Assembly (NCBI GenBank): GCA_019694955.1
Contig: JAIBAX010000011.1
Coordinates: 1-64,000, forward strand
DNA: 64,000 nucleotides
DNA from: Chitinophagales bacterium
GTDB lineage: Bacteria; Bacteroidota; Bacteroidia; Chitinophagales; JADIYW01
Direction: 5' to 3'
The stretch's first letter is position 1. Each line of letters begins with the position of its first letter. This document shows, one piece after another, positions 8,201-18,219 of this stretch. The notes under the pieces are model-generated. The model did no database searches, had not been told where the DNA came from, and was given only the letters and a program-made list of their open reading frames with translations. The position numbers and the translations under genes are program-made.

Positions 8201-8980
8201 ATGGTCACAGAAAGTATATTTTATAGAGAGGTAGGGAAGGAGTCCAGCGTTTTTGAACATGCTTTTAAAAATAAAATTCCACTCCTGCTAAAAGGTCCTA
8301 CCGGATCAGGGAAATCTAGGTTCGTAGAGTTTATGGCAGAAAGACTAAATCTTCGGCTGATTACCGTCAATTGCCATGAGGAAACTTCTGCCACAGATTT
8401 AATAGGAAGGTTCTTGATTAAAGGAACAGAAACAGTGTGGATGGACGGGCCTTTGACGATGGCTGTAAAAGAAGGATATCTACTTTATCTAGATGAAATA
8501 GCAGAAGCTAGACCAGATATCATTGTTGCCATACATTCCTTAACAGACCATCGACGCGAATTGTTTATTGACAAATTGGGGCAATCTTTTAAAGCAACAC
8601 CTAATTTTATGCTCATAGCTTCCTTTAATCCCGGATATCAAAGAGGATTTAAAGAACTCAAGCCTTCCACACGTCAAAGATTTGCTACCATTTCTTTCAA
8701 CTACCCAAAGCCGGAAGTAGAAGCGGAAATCATCACGAATGAAACTGGCATACATGCCAATGATGCCGAAAAATTAGTGAAAATCGCACAGAAAATCAGG
8801 AACCTCAAAGAATTAGGTCTTACAGAAACGGCATCAACACGCCTATTAGTAAATGCTGCAACCCTCATGCATAGTGGACTTCCAAAAAGATTATCCCTTC
8901 GAATAGCGATTGTAGAGCCACTTAGCGATGAACCAGATGTCGTTGAAGCCCTGTCTGACTTGTGCAACCTATACTTTTAG
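8201..8980 (+). CDS. norQ: CbbQ/NirQ/NorQ-family AAA+ ATPase
   Basis: 259 residues, a MoxR-type AAA+ ATPase of the usual CbbQ/NorQ length. Walker A is GPTGSGKS (32-39), Walker B LLYLDE with D98/E99, and TRQRF (about 150) is the arginine-finger region. NorQ forms a hexamer with the VWA protein NorD and is needed to activate NorB, through insertion of the non-heme iron. The gene for NorD follows after one base. The match of order and family with norCB in the same operon makes the NOR-activation role secure relative to CbbQ (Rubisco) function. Confidence 0.92.
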   Translation: MVTESIFYREVGKESSVFEHAFKNKIPLLLKGPTGSGKSRFVEFMAERLNLRLITVNCHEETSATDLIGRFLIKGTETVWMDGPLTMAVKEGYLLYLDEIAEARPDIIVAIHSLTDHRRELFIDKLGQSFKATPNFMLIASFNPGYQRGFKELKPSTRQRFATISFNYPKPEVEAEIITNETGIHANDAEKLVKIAQKIRNLKELGLTETASTRLLVNAATLMHSGLPKRLSLRIAIVEPLSDEPDVVEALSDLCNLYF

Positions 8981-8981
8981 C

Positions 8982-10751
8982 ATGGCACTTGATGAATATC
9001 TATACGGCAAGTTGACCAACTTCTTTAAACAGAAGAAACATAAACAAATTCATCAGCAAGAATCCATCGTACTATTAAGCGAGGTTAGACCAAAATTGAG
9101 CATTTTGGCTTCTGCATTTTCCGGAGAAATAATTGACATATTTCGTGCAGAAAATGAAGGCGGGTACAAAAATAGGGCTTTCTTCCTGCCAGAATATATC
9201 AACTTTTTTGAAACAAAAGAAAAAAACCTACAGTTTTACCTCTTTCGGACACTTTATATGTGTGAACAGAAGAAACTTGGCTTGAATTTTTCCGGTAAGG
9301 TGGATATCAATTACGAACAAAGCGTATGGAAAGCCATAGAGACTTCAGCAACAGTGATGAAAGCCTTAATGGCAGAATTCCCAGAAATTAAATACCTACA
9401 CGATATTTTTATAGAACAATTACAAACAACGGCGGCAAAAAATGATCCCTTTAGAAACCAGCATTGGTTATATGGTAAGTGGATGGTAGATGACATTGTT
9501 GAAGAGAATGACCATACCCTAACTCATTTAAATAATAAAACTTCACAAGACGAAAAAGCAGCTGCCGTAACGCATTTGAAAGCCAAGGCTATTGAACAAA
9601 TCATAAGAATAGAAGTTGACAAGAAAGCCCAAGAAGATTATGTGTTGACACATAATTTTGAAAAGGTTGAAACGGCAGAGGACTTTAGCGGGCAATGGCG
9701 CGACTTTGATGGGGAGGATGAGTTGGAAAAACATCAAAATGCCTTGGATGAATTAACGATGGGACTGACTGTTAGGGTCGATGATACTGCTCACTCCATT
9801 TATCAGTCTGAATACCTTGAAAACTTAAATATCTCCGAAAGTGGTCGACAAGAATATCATGAAAACTGTATATCATATGATGAATGGGATTATAAAAAGA
9901 AAAAATACAAACCAGCTTATTGTAAGCTATATCCCGAAAAAATAACTACAAAAGCGGAAGCATTTTACGAGCGAATCATGAAGGAAAACCATACGAAACT
10001 AATGGTTCTACGCAAGGTATTGGCAAATATTAACAACAGATTACATCAGAAAAGAAGTCAATACGAAGGAATGGAACTAGATTTGGATGCAGTAACAGAT
10101 TTTTATGCCACATTGCACGCAGGGACATCTCCTTCAGAAAATATTTATATCGACAAACGCAAACACAGTAAAGAACTGAGTATGCTTATACTTCTAGACC
10201 TGAGTTTGTCAAGTGATGGATATGTGCAAGGAAAGAGAATATTGGATCTTGAGAAAGAAGTCGCTATATTATTTGGAGAAATCCTACATCATGAAAGAGT
10301 TGATTTTGCTATTGCAGGATTTTTTTCTAATACCCGTAACCATACTACTTATCAAATAATAAAAGATTTTGATGACAACTGGAATGTTGAAAAGTATGTT
10401 GTTGGAGGAGTGGAAGCAGTAGGCTACACAAGAATTGGTGCAGCCATTCGCCATGCAACCGTACAATTGAAGAATAGAAGTACCAAGCATAAATGGCTAA
10501 TCATACTATCAGACGGAAAACCTAATGACTTCGATAAGTACGAAGGAAAATACGGCGTGGAGGATGTAAAGCAGGCATTAAAAGAATTGTATGCCGCAAA
10601 TATGCATGCATTTGCATACGCCATAGAAGCAAATGCTAAATATTATTTGCCTCAAATGTTTGGTAATAATCATTTTCACATTATTGCATCACCTAACGAT
10701 ATACTACCTGCCTGTACAAAATTGCTTTTAAAGCTTAAAAACAACATTTAG
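8982..10751 (+). CDS. norD: NorD, VWA-domain nitric oxide reductase activation protein
   Basis: 589 residues from ATG 8982. An in-frame ATG 54 bases upstream (8928) would overlap norQ and adds an unrelated 18-residue tail, so 8982, one base after the norQ stop, is preferred. The N-terminal two thirds are helical and charged. The C-terminal VWA domain (about 398-585) has the MIDAS motif DLSLS (406-410) and the later conserved segments GYTRIGAAIRHA and LSDGKPND. NorD binds the NorQ hexamer and docks it on NorB. It ends the main nor/nir gene string; ric follows after 81 bases. Confidence 0.92.
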   Translation: MALDEYLYGKLTNFFKQKKHKQIHQQESIVLLSEVRPKLSILASAFSGEIIDIFRAENEGGYKNRAFFLPEYINFFETKEKNLQFYLFRTLYMCEQKKLGLNFSGKVDINYEQSVWKAIETSATVMKALMAEFPEIKYLHDIFIEQLQTTAAKNDPFRNQHWLYGKWMVDDIVEENDHTLTHLNNKTSQDEKAAAVTHLKAKAIEQIIRIEVDKKAQEDYVLTHNFEKVETAEDFSGQWRDFDGEDELEKHQNALDELTMGLTVRVDDTAHSIYQSEYLENLNISESGRQEYHENCISYDEWDYKKKKYKPAYCKLYPEKITTKAEAFYERIMKENHTKLMVLRKVLANINNRLHQKRSQYEGMELDLDAVTDFYATLHAGTSPSENIYIDKRKHSKELSMLILLDLSLSSDGYVQGKRILDLEKEVAILFGEILHHERVDFAIAGFFSNTRNHTTYQIIKDFDDNWNVEKYVVGGVEAVGYTRIGAAIRHATVQLKNRSTKHKWLIILSDGKPNDFDKYEGKYGVEDVKQALKELYAANMHAFAYAIEANAKYYLPQMFGNNHFHIIASPNDILPACTKLLLKLKNNI

Positions 10752-10832
10752 TATGAGATGAATATCATCATGCAAACGGGAAATATGATAAATTGCAAAT
10801 ACTGATTTTAGGGTTAACTAAAAATAAAAGAT
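10752..10832 (+). promoter_or_regulatory. norD-ric spacer with two short dyads
   Basis: The 81-base gap contains GATGAATATCATC (10757-10769, 5-base arms) and TTTTAG-N6-CTAAAA (10806-10823, perfect 6-base arms) just before the ric start. Neither matches the GGAY-N6-GTCY operator, so ric may have its own regulation or simply be cotranscribed. No clear T-run terminator is present. Confidence 0.3.
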
Positions 10833-11564
10833 ATGAATATTGAAAAGGAAAGTAAAATAGGCGCAATAGTTGCGCAGGATTATAGAACCGCACAGGTTTT
10901 TAATACCTTCGGTATAGATTTTTGTTGTGGAGGGAAACGCACCATTTCTGAGGCATGTGCCTCCATTAAGGTCGATGCTGACCAGGTCGTAGAACAACTC
11001 AATGCATTAAGCGAAAGTGATGCCCAAGAGGAAGCCAATTTCGTAGAAATGCCTTTGGATGAACTGATACATTATATTGAAAACCAACACCATCAATATA
11101 TTCGTCTGAAAATTCCGTTTCTCTTACAAATCTTAGAGAAAATAAAACATGTTCATGGTCACGCACATCCTGAATTAGTGGAAGTATATGATTTGTTTAA
11201 GGCTTCTTCGGAGGATTTGCTATTACATCTACACAAAGAAGAAGCTGTTTTGTTTCCATATGTTTTACATCTTGTTGAAGCAAACAAAAATAACGTTAAA
11301 ATAGACACTCCGCCATTTTTATCGATACAAAATCCAGTTCTTATGATGGAAGAAGACCATGAATTAGAAGGAGATCGGTTTAAAAAAATAGCACTTTTGA
11401 CAAATGATTTTCACTTGCCAGAAGGTGCTTGTCATTCATATGCTATTGCCTATCAGGAGTTACATGCTTATGTAAAGGATTTGCACAAACACATACATTT
11501 GGAAAACAATATCTTGTTCCCTAAGGCAGTGGTATTGGAGCAGACATGCATGCAGAAAGCTTAA
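10833..11564 (+). CDS. ric: Iron-sulfur cluster repair di-iron protein Ric (YtfE/ScdA family)
   Basis: 243 residues, usual for ScdA/YtfE. The N-terminal ScdA_N domain contains [14 protein letters not shown] (C31, C32). The rest is a hemerythrin-like four-helix bundle with many His/Glu ligands ([54 protein letters not shown]). Ric restores Fe-S clusters damaged by NO or oxidants. Its place at the end of the NO-producing and NO-reducing cluster fits protection from intermediate NO. Its 3' end overlaps the convergent thiolase gene by four bases. Confidence 0.94.
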   Translation: MNIEKESKIGAIVAQDYRTAQVFNTFGIDFCCGGKRTISEACASIKVDADQVVEQLNALSESDAQEEANFVEMPLDELIHYIENQHHQYIRLKIPFLLQILEKIKHVHGHAHPELVEVYDLFKASSEDLLLHLHKEEAVLFPYVLHLVEANKNNVKIDTPPFLSIQNPVLMMEEDHELEGDRFKKIALLTNDFHLPEGACHSYAIAYQELHAYVKDLHKHIHLENNILFPKAVVLEQTCMQKA

Positions 11565-12769
11565 ACCAATTCTACAATAGTGGCAATACCCATGCCACCA
11601 CCAACACAAAGGGTGGCTAGTCCTGTGCTTTTTCCGGTTCTTTCCAATTCATCTATTAGTGTTCCTAAAATCATAGAACCCGTAGCCCCTAGCGGATGAC
11701 CTAAGGCAATGGCACCACCGTTGACATTTAATTTCTCGTCAGGAACATTTAAGTCTCTTTGCAACCTCAATACGGCGGATGCAAAAGCCTCATTCATCTC
11801 CACCAAATCAATGTCATTTATCGTCATGCCGGCTTTCTTTAAGGCTAATTTTGATGCTGGACCGGGACCCGTGAGCATAATAGTGGGTTCAGTGGAAGTT
11901 ACTGCCGCAGCAACAATTCTTGCTCTTGGTTTTAAACTTAATTCTTGCCCTTTTTCTTTAGAGCCAATCAATATCAATGAAGCACCGTCAACAATACCAC
12001 TTGAATTACCTGGCGTATGAACGTGAATAATATTTTCTAAATGTGTATATTTTTGTAAGGCTACAGCGTCAAAGCCCATTTCTCCCATCATCGAAAAAGA
12101 AGGTGATAATGCCAACAATCCTTCTAATGTCGTATCTTCTCTGTTGTATTCATCTTCATCCAAAATCACTAATCCATTGATGTCCAACACAGGAACGACG
12201 GATTTTTTGAATCTTCCTTCTTTTTTGGCAATGGCTGCCAGTTTTTGTGAACGTAAAGCATATTTATCACAATCTTCACGGCTAAAGCCTTCCAAAGTGG
12301 CAATTAGGTCGGCACTGATACCTTGCGGAATAAAATTAGTATGGCTGTTAACGCGCATATCCAACACCCATGCACCTCCATCATATCCCATTGGCACTCT
12401 CGACATGGATTCCACACCTCCGGCAACCACTAAATCCTGCCACCCTGAACGCACCTTCATAGCTGCCAAATTGATGGCTTCAAGCCCTGATGCACAAAAT
12501 CTATTTAGCTGAAATCCCGGAACATTGGTAGCCCAATCGGCAAATAAAGCGGCAGTTTTGGCAATATTTCCCCCTTGATCGCCAATGGGTGTCACACAAC
12601 CAATTACGATGTCTTCAACCTGCGAAGTGTCTAAATGATTCCTTTGTTGTAGCGCTTTTAGTTGCTGTGCCAATAAATCTACCGGTGTGACTTCATGTAA
12701 AGAACCGTTCTTTTTACCACGACCTCTAGGTGTTCTTATTGCATCATATATGTATGCTTCTGTTGCCAT
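11561..12769 (-). CDS. Thiolase (acetyl-CoA C-acyltransferase)
   Basis: 402 residues, full length. Active-site residues are the nucleophile C92 ([12 protein letters not shown]), H358 ([15 protein letters not shown]) and C388 (CVGGGMG). Thiolases cleave 3-ketoacyl-CoA in beta-oxidation or condense acetyl-CoA. The sequence alone does not separate FadA-type from biosynthetic thiolase; no fadB-like partner is next to it. It is 12 bases downstream of a small membrane protein gene and may be the last gene of a penicillin acylase transcript. Confidence 0.92.
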   Translation of the reverse strand: MATEAYIYDAIRTPRGRGKKNGSLHEVTPVDLLAQQLKALQQRNHLDTSQVEDIVIGCVTPIGDQGGNIAKTAALFADWATNVPGFQLNRFCASGLEAINLAAMKVRSGWQDLVVAGGVESMSRVPMGYDGGAWVLDMRVNSHTNFIPQGISADLIATLEGFSREDCDKYALRSQKLAAIAKKEGRFKKSVVPVLDINGLVILDEDEYNREDTTLEGLLALSPSFSMMGEMGFDAVALQKYTHLENIIHVHTPGNSSGIVDGASLILIGSKEKGQELSLKPRARIVAAAVTSTEPTIMLTGPGPASKLALKKAGMTINDIDLVEMNEAFASAVLRLQRDLNVPDEKLNVNGGAIALGHPLGATGSMILGTLIDELERTGKSTGLATLCVGGGMGIATIVELV

Positions 12770-12781
12770 TTCTTTTATTTT

Positions 12782-13180
12782 TTATAGTTTTATTTTATAA
12801 CGTTGTTGTTGATGAGTGGATTTTTTTGATAAAAATAATAAACTTGCCGATAATGAAGACAATCCGCCTAAAATTCCGCCTAATAATATTGTTATAATAA
12901 ATAAAACGGAAGTATTAATGCCCAAACCGGTACTTTCTTTTAAAATTGTTGCCACTTTTGCCGGCAATCCTGCTTTTGAGTTAGCCAAATAAAACAACAT
13001 CATGAATCCCCAAAAGAAAACCATGCTAGTGAATCCAATGAGAAATTCCTTTCCCGATGTTTGAATAAATAATGCCCCGGAAATAAAACAAACCATAAAT
13101 ACATAATACCACGGCAAAAATGGCACGAAGCTTAGCGCCAATAGAACCACAATCAGTGCAATTATTTTTTTCAACATCAT
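12782..13180 (-). CDS. Small membrane protein, unknown function
   Basis: 132 residues with four hydrophobic stretches (about 5-22, 27-44, 50-70, 92-118) and a basic C-terminus. The start ATG directly abuts the stop codon of the penicillin acylase gene (TAA then ATG), so the two are very likely cotranslated. I do not recognise a family beyond a generic multi-pass membrane protein. Confidence 0.75.
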   Translation of the reverse strand: MMLKKIIALIVVLLALSFVPFLPWYYVFMVCFISGALFIQTSGKEFLIGFTSMVFFWGFMMLFYLANSKAGLPAKVATILKESTGLGINTSVLFIITILLGGILGGLSSLSASLLFLSKKSTHQQQRYKIKL

Positions 13181-15583
13181 TTATTTTTTTAAATATGCAA
13201 TGGCCTCCGCTTTGTCAGACCAAAACAATAAATTGTAATATTTACCTTTTGCCCAATCCGCTATCATATTGGAATAATAGGGACTTCCCGGATTGCCACT
13301 TTGTCCGCCCGGAAAGATACCATATCCTTTAGGACGACCGTCTTTAAAATCCACTACCATACGCCACGATGGTCCCCAAGTTTCGGTACATGCATTGACT
13401 ATTGTAGCATATCCGCCTACCGGTACCTGATGTTCACTGAACGCAGGAATTTGCGCCAAGTGAGCGATCGTGGTGTTCTTGTAATACTGCCATTTAATCG
13501 TATCAGACGTATAATTGTTCCCAAAAAAATCTACCATTTCCTTGAATGATTGTTGGATGATTTGCTGTGCATGTTCTACCGTAGGCGTTGTTGCATTGTC
13601 AAATAATGGAAATGTTGGTTTGTTGCGCATCAGCCAAGTAGTTTGATACTCATCCGGAAGCCGCATCGTTAAGGGATTTGCAGACAATACCTCATCCCAA
13701 GTATCCCGCATCAGAAAAGCCATCCATTTATAGAAATAACTGGGTTGTTTCAAGTTATGGTCTGCCATGAAATTCCATGTTTTTAGCGCAGTAAGTATTT
13801 CTTTCCCACTTTTATCTAAAGCACTATCATTCAATTGAGCCATCATATAGGGAAGATTTTCTGCCGCTACTAAACTATAATTGTCATTTTGTAGTAATTG
13901 CATGTCATTAACAGTAGCTTTATTTAAACCACTCAACACATTATTTATTCTTCTATTTCTATATTTTTCATAATCACCCGTATAGTAATATGGGTACGAC
14001 TGATCAGTAGGGTGTTGGTTAGCAGAACTACAAAAACCTCGCTCGGGATTTAATACGTATGGATTTTTCTCCATGGGAATATAACTCGTTAAATCCGCAG
14101 GATTTAATTGTGCCAATGGGGTTACAAACTTTCCGCCTTCATTTGCATTGCGAAGGGGAAATCTTCCTTGTTCCTTGATGGCAATATTGTTATAACGGTC
14201 GGCATAAACAAAGTTTTGCCCCGGACACGCAAAAAATGTCAACGCTTTCAGATAATCCTCATGTTGCTTCGCATGATTGAGCAAATAAAAACACTTTAAT
14301 TCATTAGAAACATTAAATGCTTCCCAATGTAAGGCAAGGTGTTGTTGATCTTTGACACCGGTAAGCTTTTCATCATAAATAATCGGGCCGGCTTTAGTAT
14401 ACTTAACTGTATCAATAACATCCGGCTTACCTTTGACTTTAAACACTTGCACTTTGTTTTCGAAAGGGAGAATGGTGTCTCCAAATTTATAGGCTGATTC
14501 ATCCGCCGTATATTCTACTTGATACCAATCTCTTACATCCATTGATCCATTGGTTACGCCCCATGCAATATATTCATTAAACCCAATCACTATTCCCGGA
14601 GATCCCGGTAAAGTAACACCATATACATTGATGCCCGGAGCATTTAGTTGCATTTCAAACCAAATGGAGGGCAGGCTAAGCGCAAGGTGTGGGTCATTGC
14701 ATAATAAAGGTTTCCCTGAAGCGGTTTTTGCGCCACCTACCGTCCAGTTATTGCTACCAATACCTTTGGCAGGTCTGAAGGATTCATAGGGATTTTCATA
14801 AGCACCGGAGGCAACCAAAGAATCTGCCTGATTGAGTGTATATTTGAACGACCATGTATTCCCTTTAGGAATAATAGGATCCAAGTCTTGTGGGAAATCG
14901 GGATACATTAAATCGAAATTTTCTCTTCCAAACAACCTTAACGCATTGGAGTTTTGGAGGTCATAGTCGCTTCCTGTTAAGTCATTGGCCATATATTTGA
15001 GCAGTAAAGCGCAGTTTAGTGGGGAAAATTTTTCCGGTGCAAACCCCATTAATTTATATTCTATCGGCAAATCTTTTGAAGAAAGTGAGGCAATCCAATG
15101 ATTTACGCCGGCACAATAGCTTTCAACTAACATGCGTGTCTCAGGGTCTTTCGATAACGCTGCTACGGCTTTCTCCGCCGCGTCTTTCATGCCAATTCTG
15201 CGATTATATCTGTCTAATTGCAAGGTTTTATCTCCAACAACTTCAGAAAGCCTACCTGATGCTGCCAAGGTGACGAAATGCATCTGCCAAAGCCGCTCTT
15301 TTGCAATCATATACCCCTGGGCAAAGTATAAATCTTCTTCATTCTCTGCAAAAATATGTGGCACACGACGATCATCTATGATGATAGATACGTTTCTGCC
15401 AGTAGGACCTTTTATCTTAATCTCTTTATCTTGTTGTGGTCGAATTTCAATATTATTCCAAAATCCGTGCGTCGGGCTCAATAAATATCCAATGGCAGGA
15501 GTGGAAGAAGGTTTATTTAAAAAGAATATCATAATAGCAGTAAGAAATGCTATAATAACTCCCAAAAATCTTTTAATCATCAT
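13181..15583 (-). CDS. Penicillin acylase family protein (Ntn hydrolase)
   Basis: 800 residues. An N-terminal signal or anchor (about 5-23) is followed by the alpha-subunit region (FAQGYMIAKERLWQMHFV is typical), and the autocatalytic processing site is at G276-S277 in GIGSNNWTV, Ser277 becoming the N-terminal nucleophile of the beta subunit. Family-typical CNDPHL and PGSPGIVIGFN follow. These periplasmic enzymes hydrolyse amide bonds of acylated compounds, for example beta-lactams or acyl-homoserine lactones; the substrate is not predictable here. The second in-frame ATG (MIKRF) is an equally possible start. Confidence 0.93.
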   Translation of the reverse strand: MMIKRFLGVIIAFLTAIMIFFLNKPSSTPAIGYLLSPTHGFWNNIEIRPQQDKEIKIKGPTGRNVSIIIDDRRVPHIFAENEEDLYFAQGYMIAKERLWQMHFVTLAASGRLSEVVGDKTLQLDRYNRRIGMKDAAEKAVAALSKDPETRMLVESYCAGVNHWIASLSSKDLPIEYKLMGFAPEKFSPLNCALLLKYMANDLTGSDYDLQNSNALRLFGRENFDLMYPDFPQDLDPIIPKGNTWSFKYTLNQADSLVASGAYENPYESFRPAKGIGSNNWTVGGAKTASGKPLLCNDPHLALSLPSIWFEMQLNAPGINVYGVTLPGSPGIVIGFNEYIAWGVTNGSMDVRDWYQVEYTADESAYKFGDTILPFENKVQVFKVKGKPDVIDTVKYTKAGPIIYDEKLTGVKDQQHLALHWEAFNVSNELKCFYLLNHAKQHEDYLKALTFFACPGQNFVYADRYNNIAIKEQGRFPLRNANEGGKFVTPLAQLNPADLTSYIPMEKNPYVLNPERGFCSSANQHPTDQSYPYYYTGDYEKYRNRRINNVLSGLNKATVNDMQLLQNDNYSLVAAENLPYMMAQLNDSALDKSGKEILTALKTWNFMADHNLKQPSYFYKWMAFLMRDTWDEVLSANPLTMRLPDEYQTTWLMRNKPTFPLFDNATTPTVEHAQQIIQQSFKEMVDFFGNNYTSDTIKWQYYKNTTIAHLAQIPAFSEHQVPVGGYATIVNACTETWGPSWRMVVDFKDGRPKGYGIFPGGQSGNPGSPYYSNMIADWAKGKYYNLLFWSDKAEAIAYLKK

Positions 15584-15724
15584 TCCCTAATCTATATCGT
15601 GCTAATTTACTTTTTTTTCGACAATATATATAATCAAAAGTAGCTTTTTCTAAAAAACGGTTAATTTTAGGAAAAATGGAAGGATATTTGTATTATTTGG
15701 TATAACTTTGAGAAAATAATTTTT

Positions 15725-16357
15725 GTGCGCTTAAATAAACTTATTTCATTACTCGCTCTGTTAATATCCGTCAATGTATCCTTTGCCACTAGTGGTGTAG
15801 TGCAGTTTTCAGGATTAGTGGTGGAGACGGGTACGATGGAGCCGGCTTCTTACACAAGTGTCTATCTCGCCGATGGCAGCAGGGGAGTGATTGCCAATAG
15901 CGAAGGTTTCTTTTCTATGGCTGTGGAAAAGGGTGATACGATTGTATTCCAATGCATAGGCTACAAAACAAAAAAAGTTGTCATACCCGAAACAATTGAT
16001 GGGGATAGTTATATTACAACAGTTATCTTGGATAAGGATGTTATCAACCTCAAAGAAGTGGTGGTGCGCCCCCTTCCTGAGCCTGCACTTTTGCGACAAG
16101 CCATCGTTAACTTAGACGTTCCGGACGACTTATTGGTGCTGGCAGATGAAACATTTGCACAATCGCAACTAGAGGATTGGACATTGGGACTGAAATATGA
16201 TGGTTCGGAATCTTTTAAAGCGTTTGTTGATAAAACTGTACAGCAAAATTATTCTGAAGGACAGGCACAACCAATGAAAATTGCCGACATTGCCGCTTGG
16301 GCGCAATTCATCAATTCAATTAAGAAAGGGAAGTTTAAAAAGAAAGACGACGATTAA
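15725..16357 (+). CDS. Secreted protein with carboxypeptidase-like regulatory (CarboxypepD_reg) domain
   Basis: 210 residues with a GTG start, the only start that keeps the signal peptide (LLALLISVNVSFA). Residues about 25-115 form a single CarboxypepD_reg/CNA-B-like beta sandwich (VQFSGLVVETGTMEPASYTSVYLADGSRGVIANSEGFFS read in pieces, then GYKTKKVVIP). The C-terminal 95 residues are charged and end in KKGKFKKKDDD. Such proteins are common Bacteroidota envelope proteins of unknown role. A TAACTTTG -7-like box lies at 15703-15710. Its stop overlaps the convergent cytochrome gene by four bases. Confidence 0.82.
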   Translation: MRLNKLISLLALLISVNVSFATSGVVQFSGLVVETGTMEPASYTSVYLADGSRGVIANSEGFFSMAVEKGDTIVFQCIGYKTKKVVIPETIDGDSYITTVILDKDVINLKEVVVRPLPEPALLRQAIVNLDVPDDLLVLADETFAQSQLEDWTLGLKYDGSESFKAFVDKTVQQNYSEGQAQPMKIADIAAWAQFINSIKKGKFKKKDDD

Positions 16358-17052
16358 TTTCTCGGCGCACCTGCATCTATCCATTCTTTTATTTGTGCTA
16401 TCTCACAATCCGGCATTGCCGCAAGTTGTGGCATTCTCGCAACACCATTTTGACCTAGCAATGCGTTATATAACTTGCCGTTTAGCGCAAGTTCTGCTAC
16501 CTGACCATGCGTTTCTAAAAGTATATCATCAGAAGGATATAATCCATAATGGCAACCAGTACAATATTTATCTATCAAGGGCCTGATTGTTCCGAAATAA
16601 GTGATTTCCCCTTCGTCACAGATGTATTCACATTCATTGTTCAATGCACCTTGCGCAATCCATTTGGCTATCATATTCTTGTCCTTATCGGTTATTTGGA
16701 AATTGAATGGTGTTGGCATCGCTACCAATATATCCAATCCGCGAGTAGCCCTGTATAACTTGCTTTGCAAAGGTTTTCCGGGAACAAGAATAGGCTCTCC
16801 GCCTACTTTCGAAGCAAGAATGCTTTCATAAGACGTAAGGTTGATATTGGCAGCGGGTGTAGCTGCATCATGACAACCCGGAATGGCACAAGATGACCTT
16901 AAAATGGGCAACAAGTCATTGACAAAATATACCTTTGAAGTGTCTCTAGGTTCTAAGACTTTTGGAATTATCGGCTCACCGGCGATTGGGTCGTGTACAC
17001 AACTACTAAACAAAAGGCCTATTATGCAAACAAGAAATATTTTTTTCATCAT
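16354..17052 (-). CDS. Cytochrome c-like lipoprotein with CX4CH and CXXCH motifs
   Basis: 232 residues: lipobox FSSC18, then two related segments. The first has SSCAIPGCHDAA, a CX4CH in place of CXXCH; the second has the canonical YCTGCHYG. Each half ends in a segment like MIAKWIAQGA or IKEWIDAGAPRN, typical of the planctomycete-type/DUF1588-associated cytochrome c domains widespread in Bacteroidota envelope proteins. It is probably a periplasm-facing electron carrier or heme-binding lipoprotein; whether the CX4CH site binds heme is not known. It stands alone between convergent and same-strand genes. Confidence 0.8.
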   Translation of the reverse strand: MMKKIFLVCIIGLLFSSCVHDPIAGEPIIPKVLEPRDTSKVYFVNDLLPILRSSCAIPGCHDAATPAANINLTSYESILASKVGGEPILVPGKPLQSKLYRATRGLDILVAMPTPFNFQITDKDKNMIAKWIAQGALNNECEYICDEGEITYFGTIRPLIDKYCTGCHYGLYPSDDILLETHGQVAELALNGKLYNALLGQNGVARMPQLAAMPDCEIAQIKEWIDAGAPRN

Positions 17053-17081
17053 TTATATATTTAACTGTTACAATTTTTTGG

Positions 17082-18056
17082 TCAATAATCACGATAAACC
17101 AATACATTAACCAAAGATTGCAATATTTGTTTTTTTTCTACAGATAAATCTAAATGATTTAATGAGGAGTGTGATAATTGTACATAATGATCTATTTGGC
17201 TTATGGTATATTTGGCGATATCATATTGCTTATAGATATCCATCACTTTTTTGATTTTATCAGTAGGGTTATCGTGTTTTTCAGATAAAATGGTTTTTAA
17301 TGTGGCATCGTTATTTTGTTGACTTAGTTCTAATGCACGAATCAGCAGAATTGTTTTTTTGTTTTCCAAGATATCCCCACCCGTTGTTTTTCCAACTTTT
17401 TCAGGATTTCCGAATACATCCAAATAATCGTCTTGAATCTGAAACGCAATACCCAAATTTAAGGCATATTGATATAAGAATTCACTTTGTTCGAAACTAG
17501 CACCACCATGGATGGCACCCATTTGCAATGAAGCTGCCAATAAAACAGAAGTTTTTAGTCTAATCATTTCAATATACTCTGCAATGCTGATGACTTCTTT
17601 TTGTGCATAATTGATATCCCATTGCTGTCCTTCACAGACCTCTATGGCAGTTTTGTTCAAGATGGCAAATAATGAAGGTAGGTATGCTGCTTTACAGCGA
17701 CCGAGGTAATTATATGCCAAGATAAGTAGCACATCTCCAGATAAAATAGCTGTATTTAAATTGTATTTCTCATGTACCGTTTGGAATCCTCTTCTCAATG
17801 CTGCATTGTCCATAACATCATCATGAATAAGGGTAAAATTGTGGAACAACTCTACAGCCATCGCAATAGGTAGCGCATCTGCAACATCATCTGTATATAA
17901 ATTGGCGCCTAAAAGTGCCATGGCAGGGCGAATTCTTTTGCCGCCAATCCCCAAGAAATAAGTATTGGGTTCATACAACTCAGCAGGTTCGGCAGGGAAT
18001 TTCTCCTCAGATAAATATTTGGTAAAAAGTAATTGTAATTGTGCTAAATCATGCAT
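17082..18056 (-). CDS. Polyprenyl (farnesyl/geranylgeranyl-type) diphosphate synthase
   Basis: 324 residues, normal for trans-prenyltransferases. First aspartate-rich motif D79-D-V-M-D83 (LIHDDVMDNA), with RRG after it, and second motif DDYLD (209-213); GGKRIRP (38-44) binds the allylic or isopentenyl diphosphate. It elongates isoprenoid chains for menaquinone, carotenoid or other lipids. Product length is not certain: large residues (FHNF, 71-74) lie just before the first motif. It is monocistronic between a cytochrome gene and a divergent TetR-C-like gene. Confidence 0.92.
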   Translation of the reverse strand: MHDLAQLQLLFTKYLSEEKFPAEPAELYEPNTYFLGIGGKRIRPAMALLGANLYTDDVADALPIAMAVELFHNFTLIHDDVMDNAALRRGFQTVHEKYNLNTAILSGDVLLILAYNYLGRCKAAYLPSLFAILNKTAIEVCEGQQWDINYAQKEVISIAEYIEMIRLKTSVLLAASLQMGAIHGGASFEQSEFLYQYALNLGIAFQIQDDYLDVFGNPEKVGKTTGGDILENKKTILLIRALELSQQNNDATLKTILSEKHDNPTDKIKKVMDIYKQYDIAKYTISQIDHYVQLSHSSLNHLDLSVEKKQILQSLVNVLVYRDY

Positions 18057-18195
18057 ATTATTAAGATTGAAGCAAAAGTAATAATAACGACAGATTTTAA
18101 TATAGAATATTTTTGCCGCAATGGTTTGCCGCTCAGGTTTTCCACCAATTCACCTCATTTAACATTTTATATACCCATATTCGTACAATTGGTTT

Positions 18196-18203
18196 TATTT
18201 TTG
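18196..18203 (+). promoter_or_regulatory. Possible -7 box of the TetR-C-like/ABC1 operon
   Basis: TATTTTTG fits TAnnTTTG and is 16 bases upstream of the ATG at 18220. No -33 TTG is seen at the normal distance, so support is limited. Confidence 0.3.
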
Positions 18204-18219
18204 AAGAAATTTTGTCACA

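Noticed and set aside
8928-8981. In-frame upstream start for norD (18 extra residues)
   Set aside because: It overlaps norQ coding sequence and adds a non-family Cys-rich tail; ATG 8982 directly follows the norQ stop.
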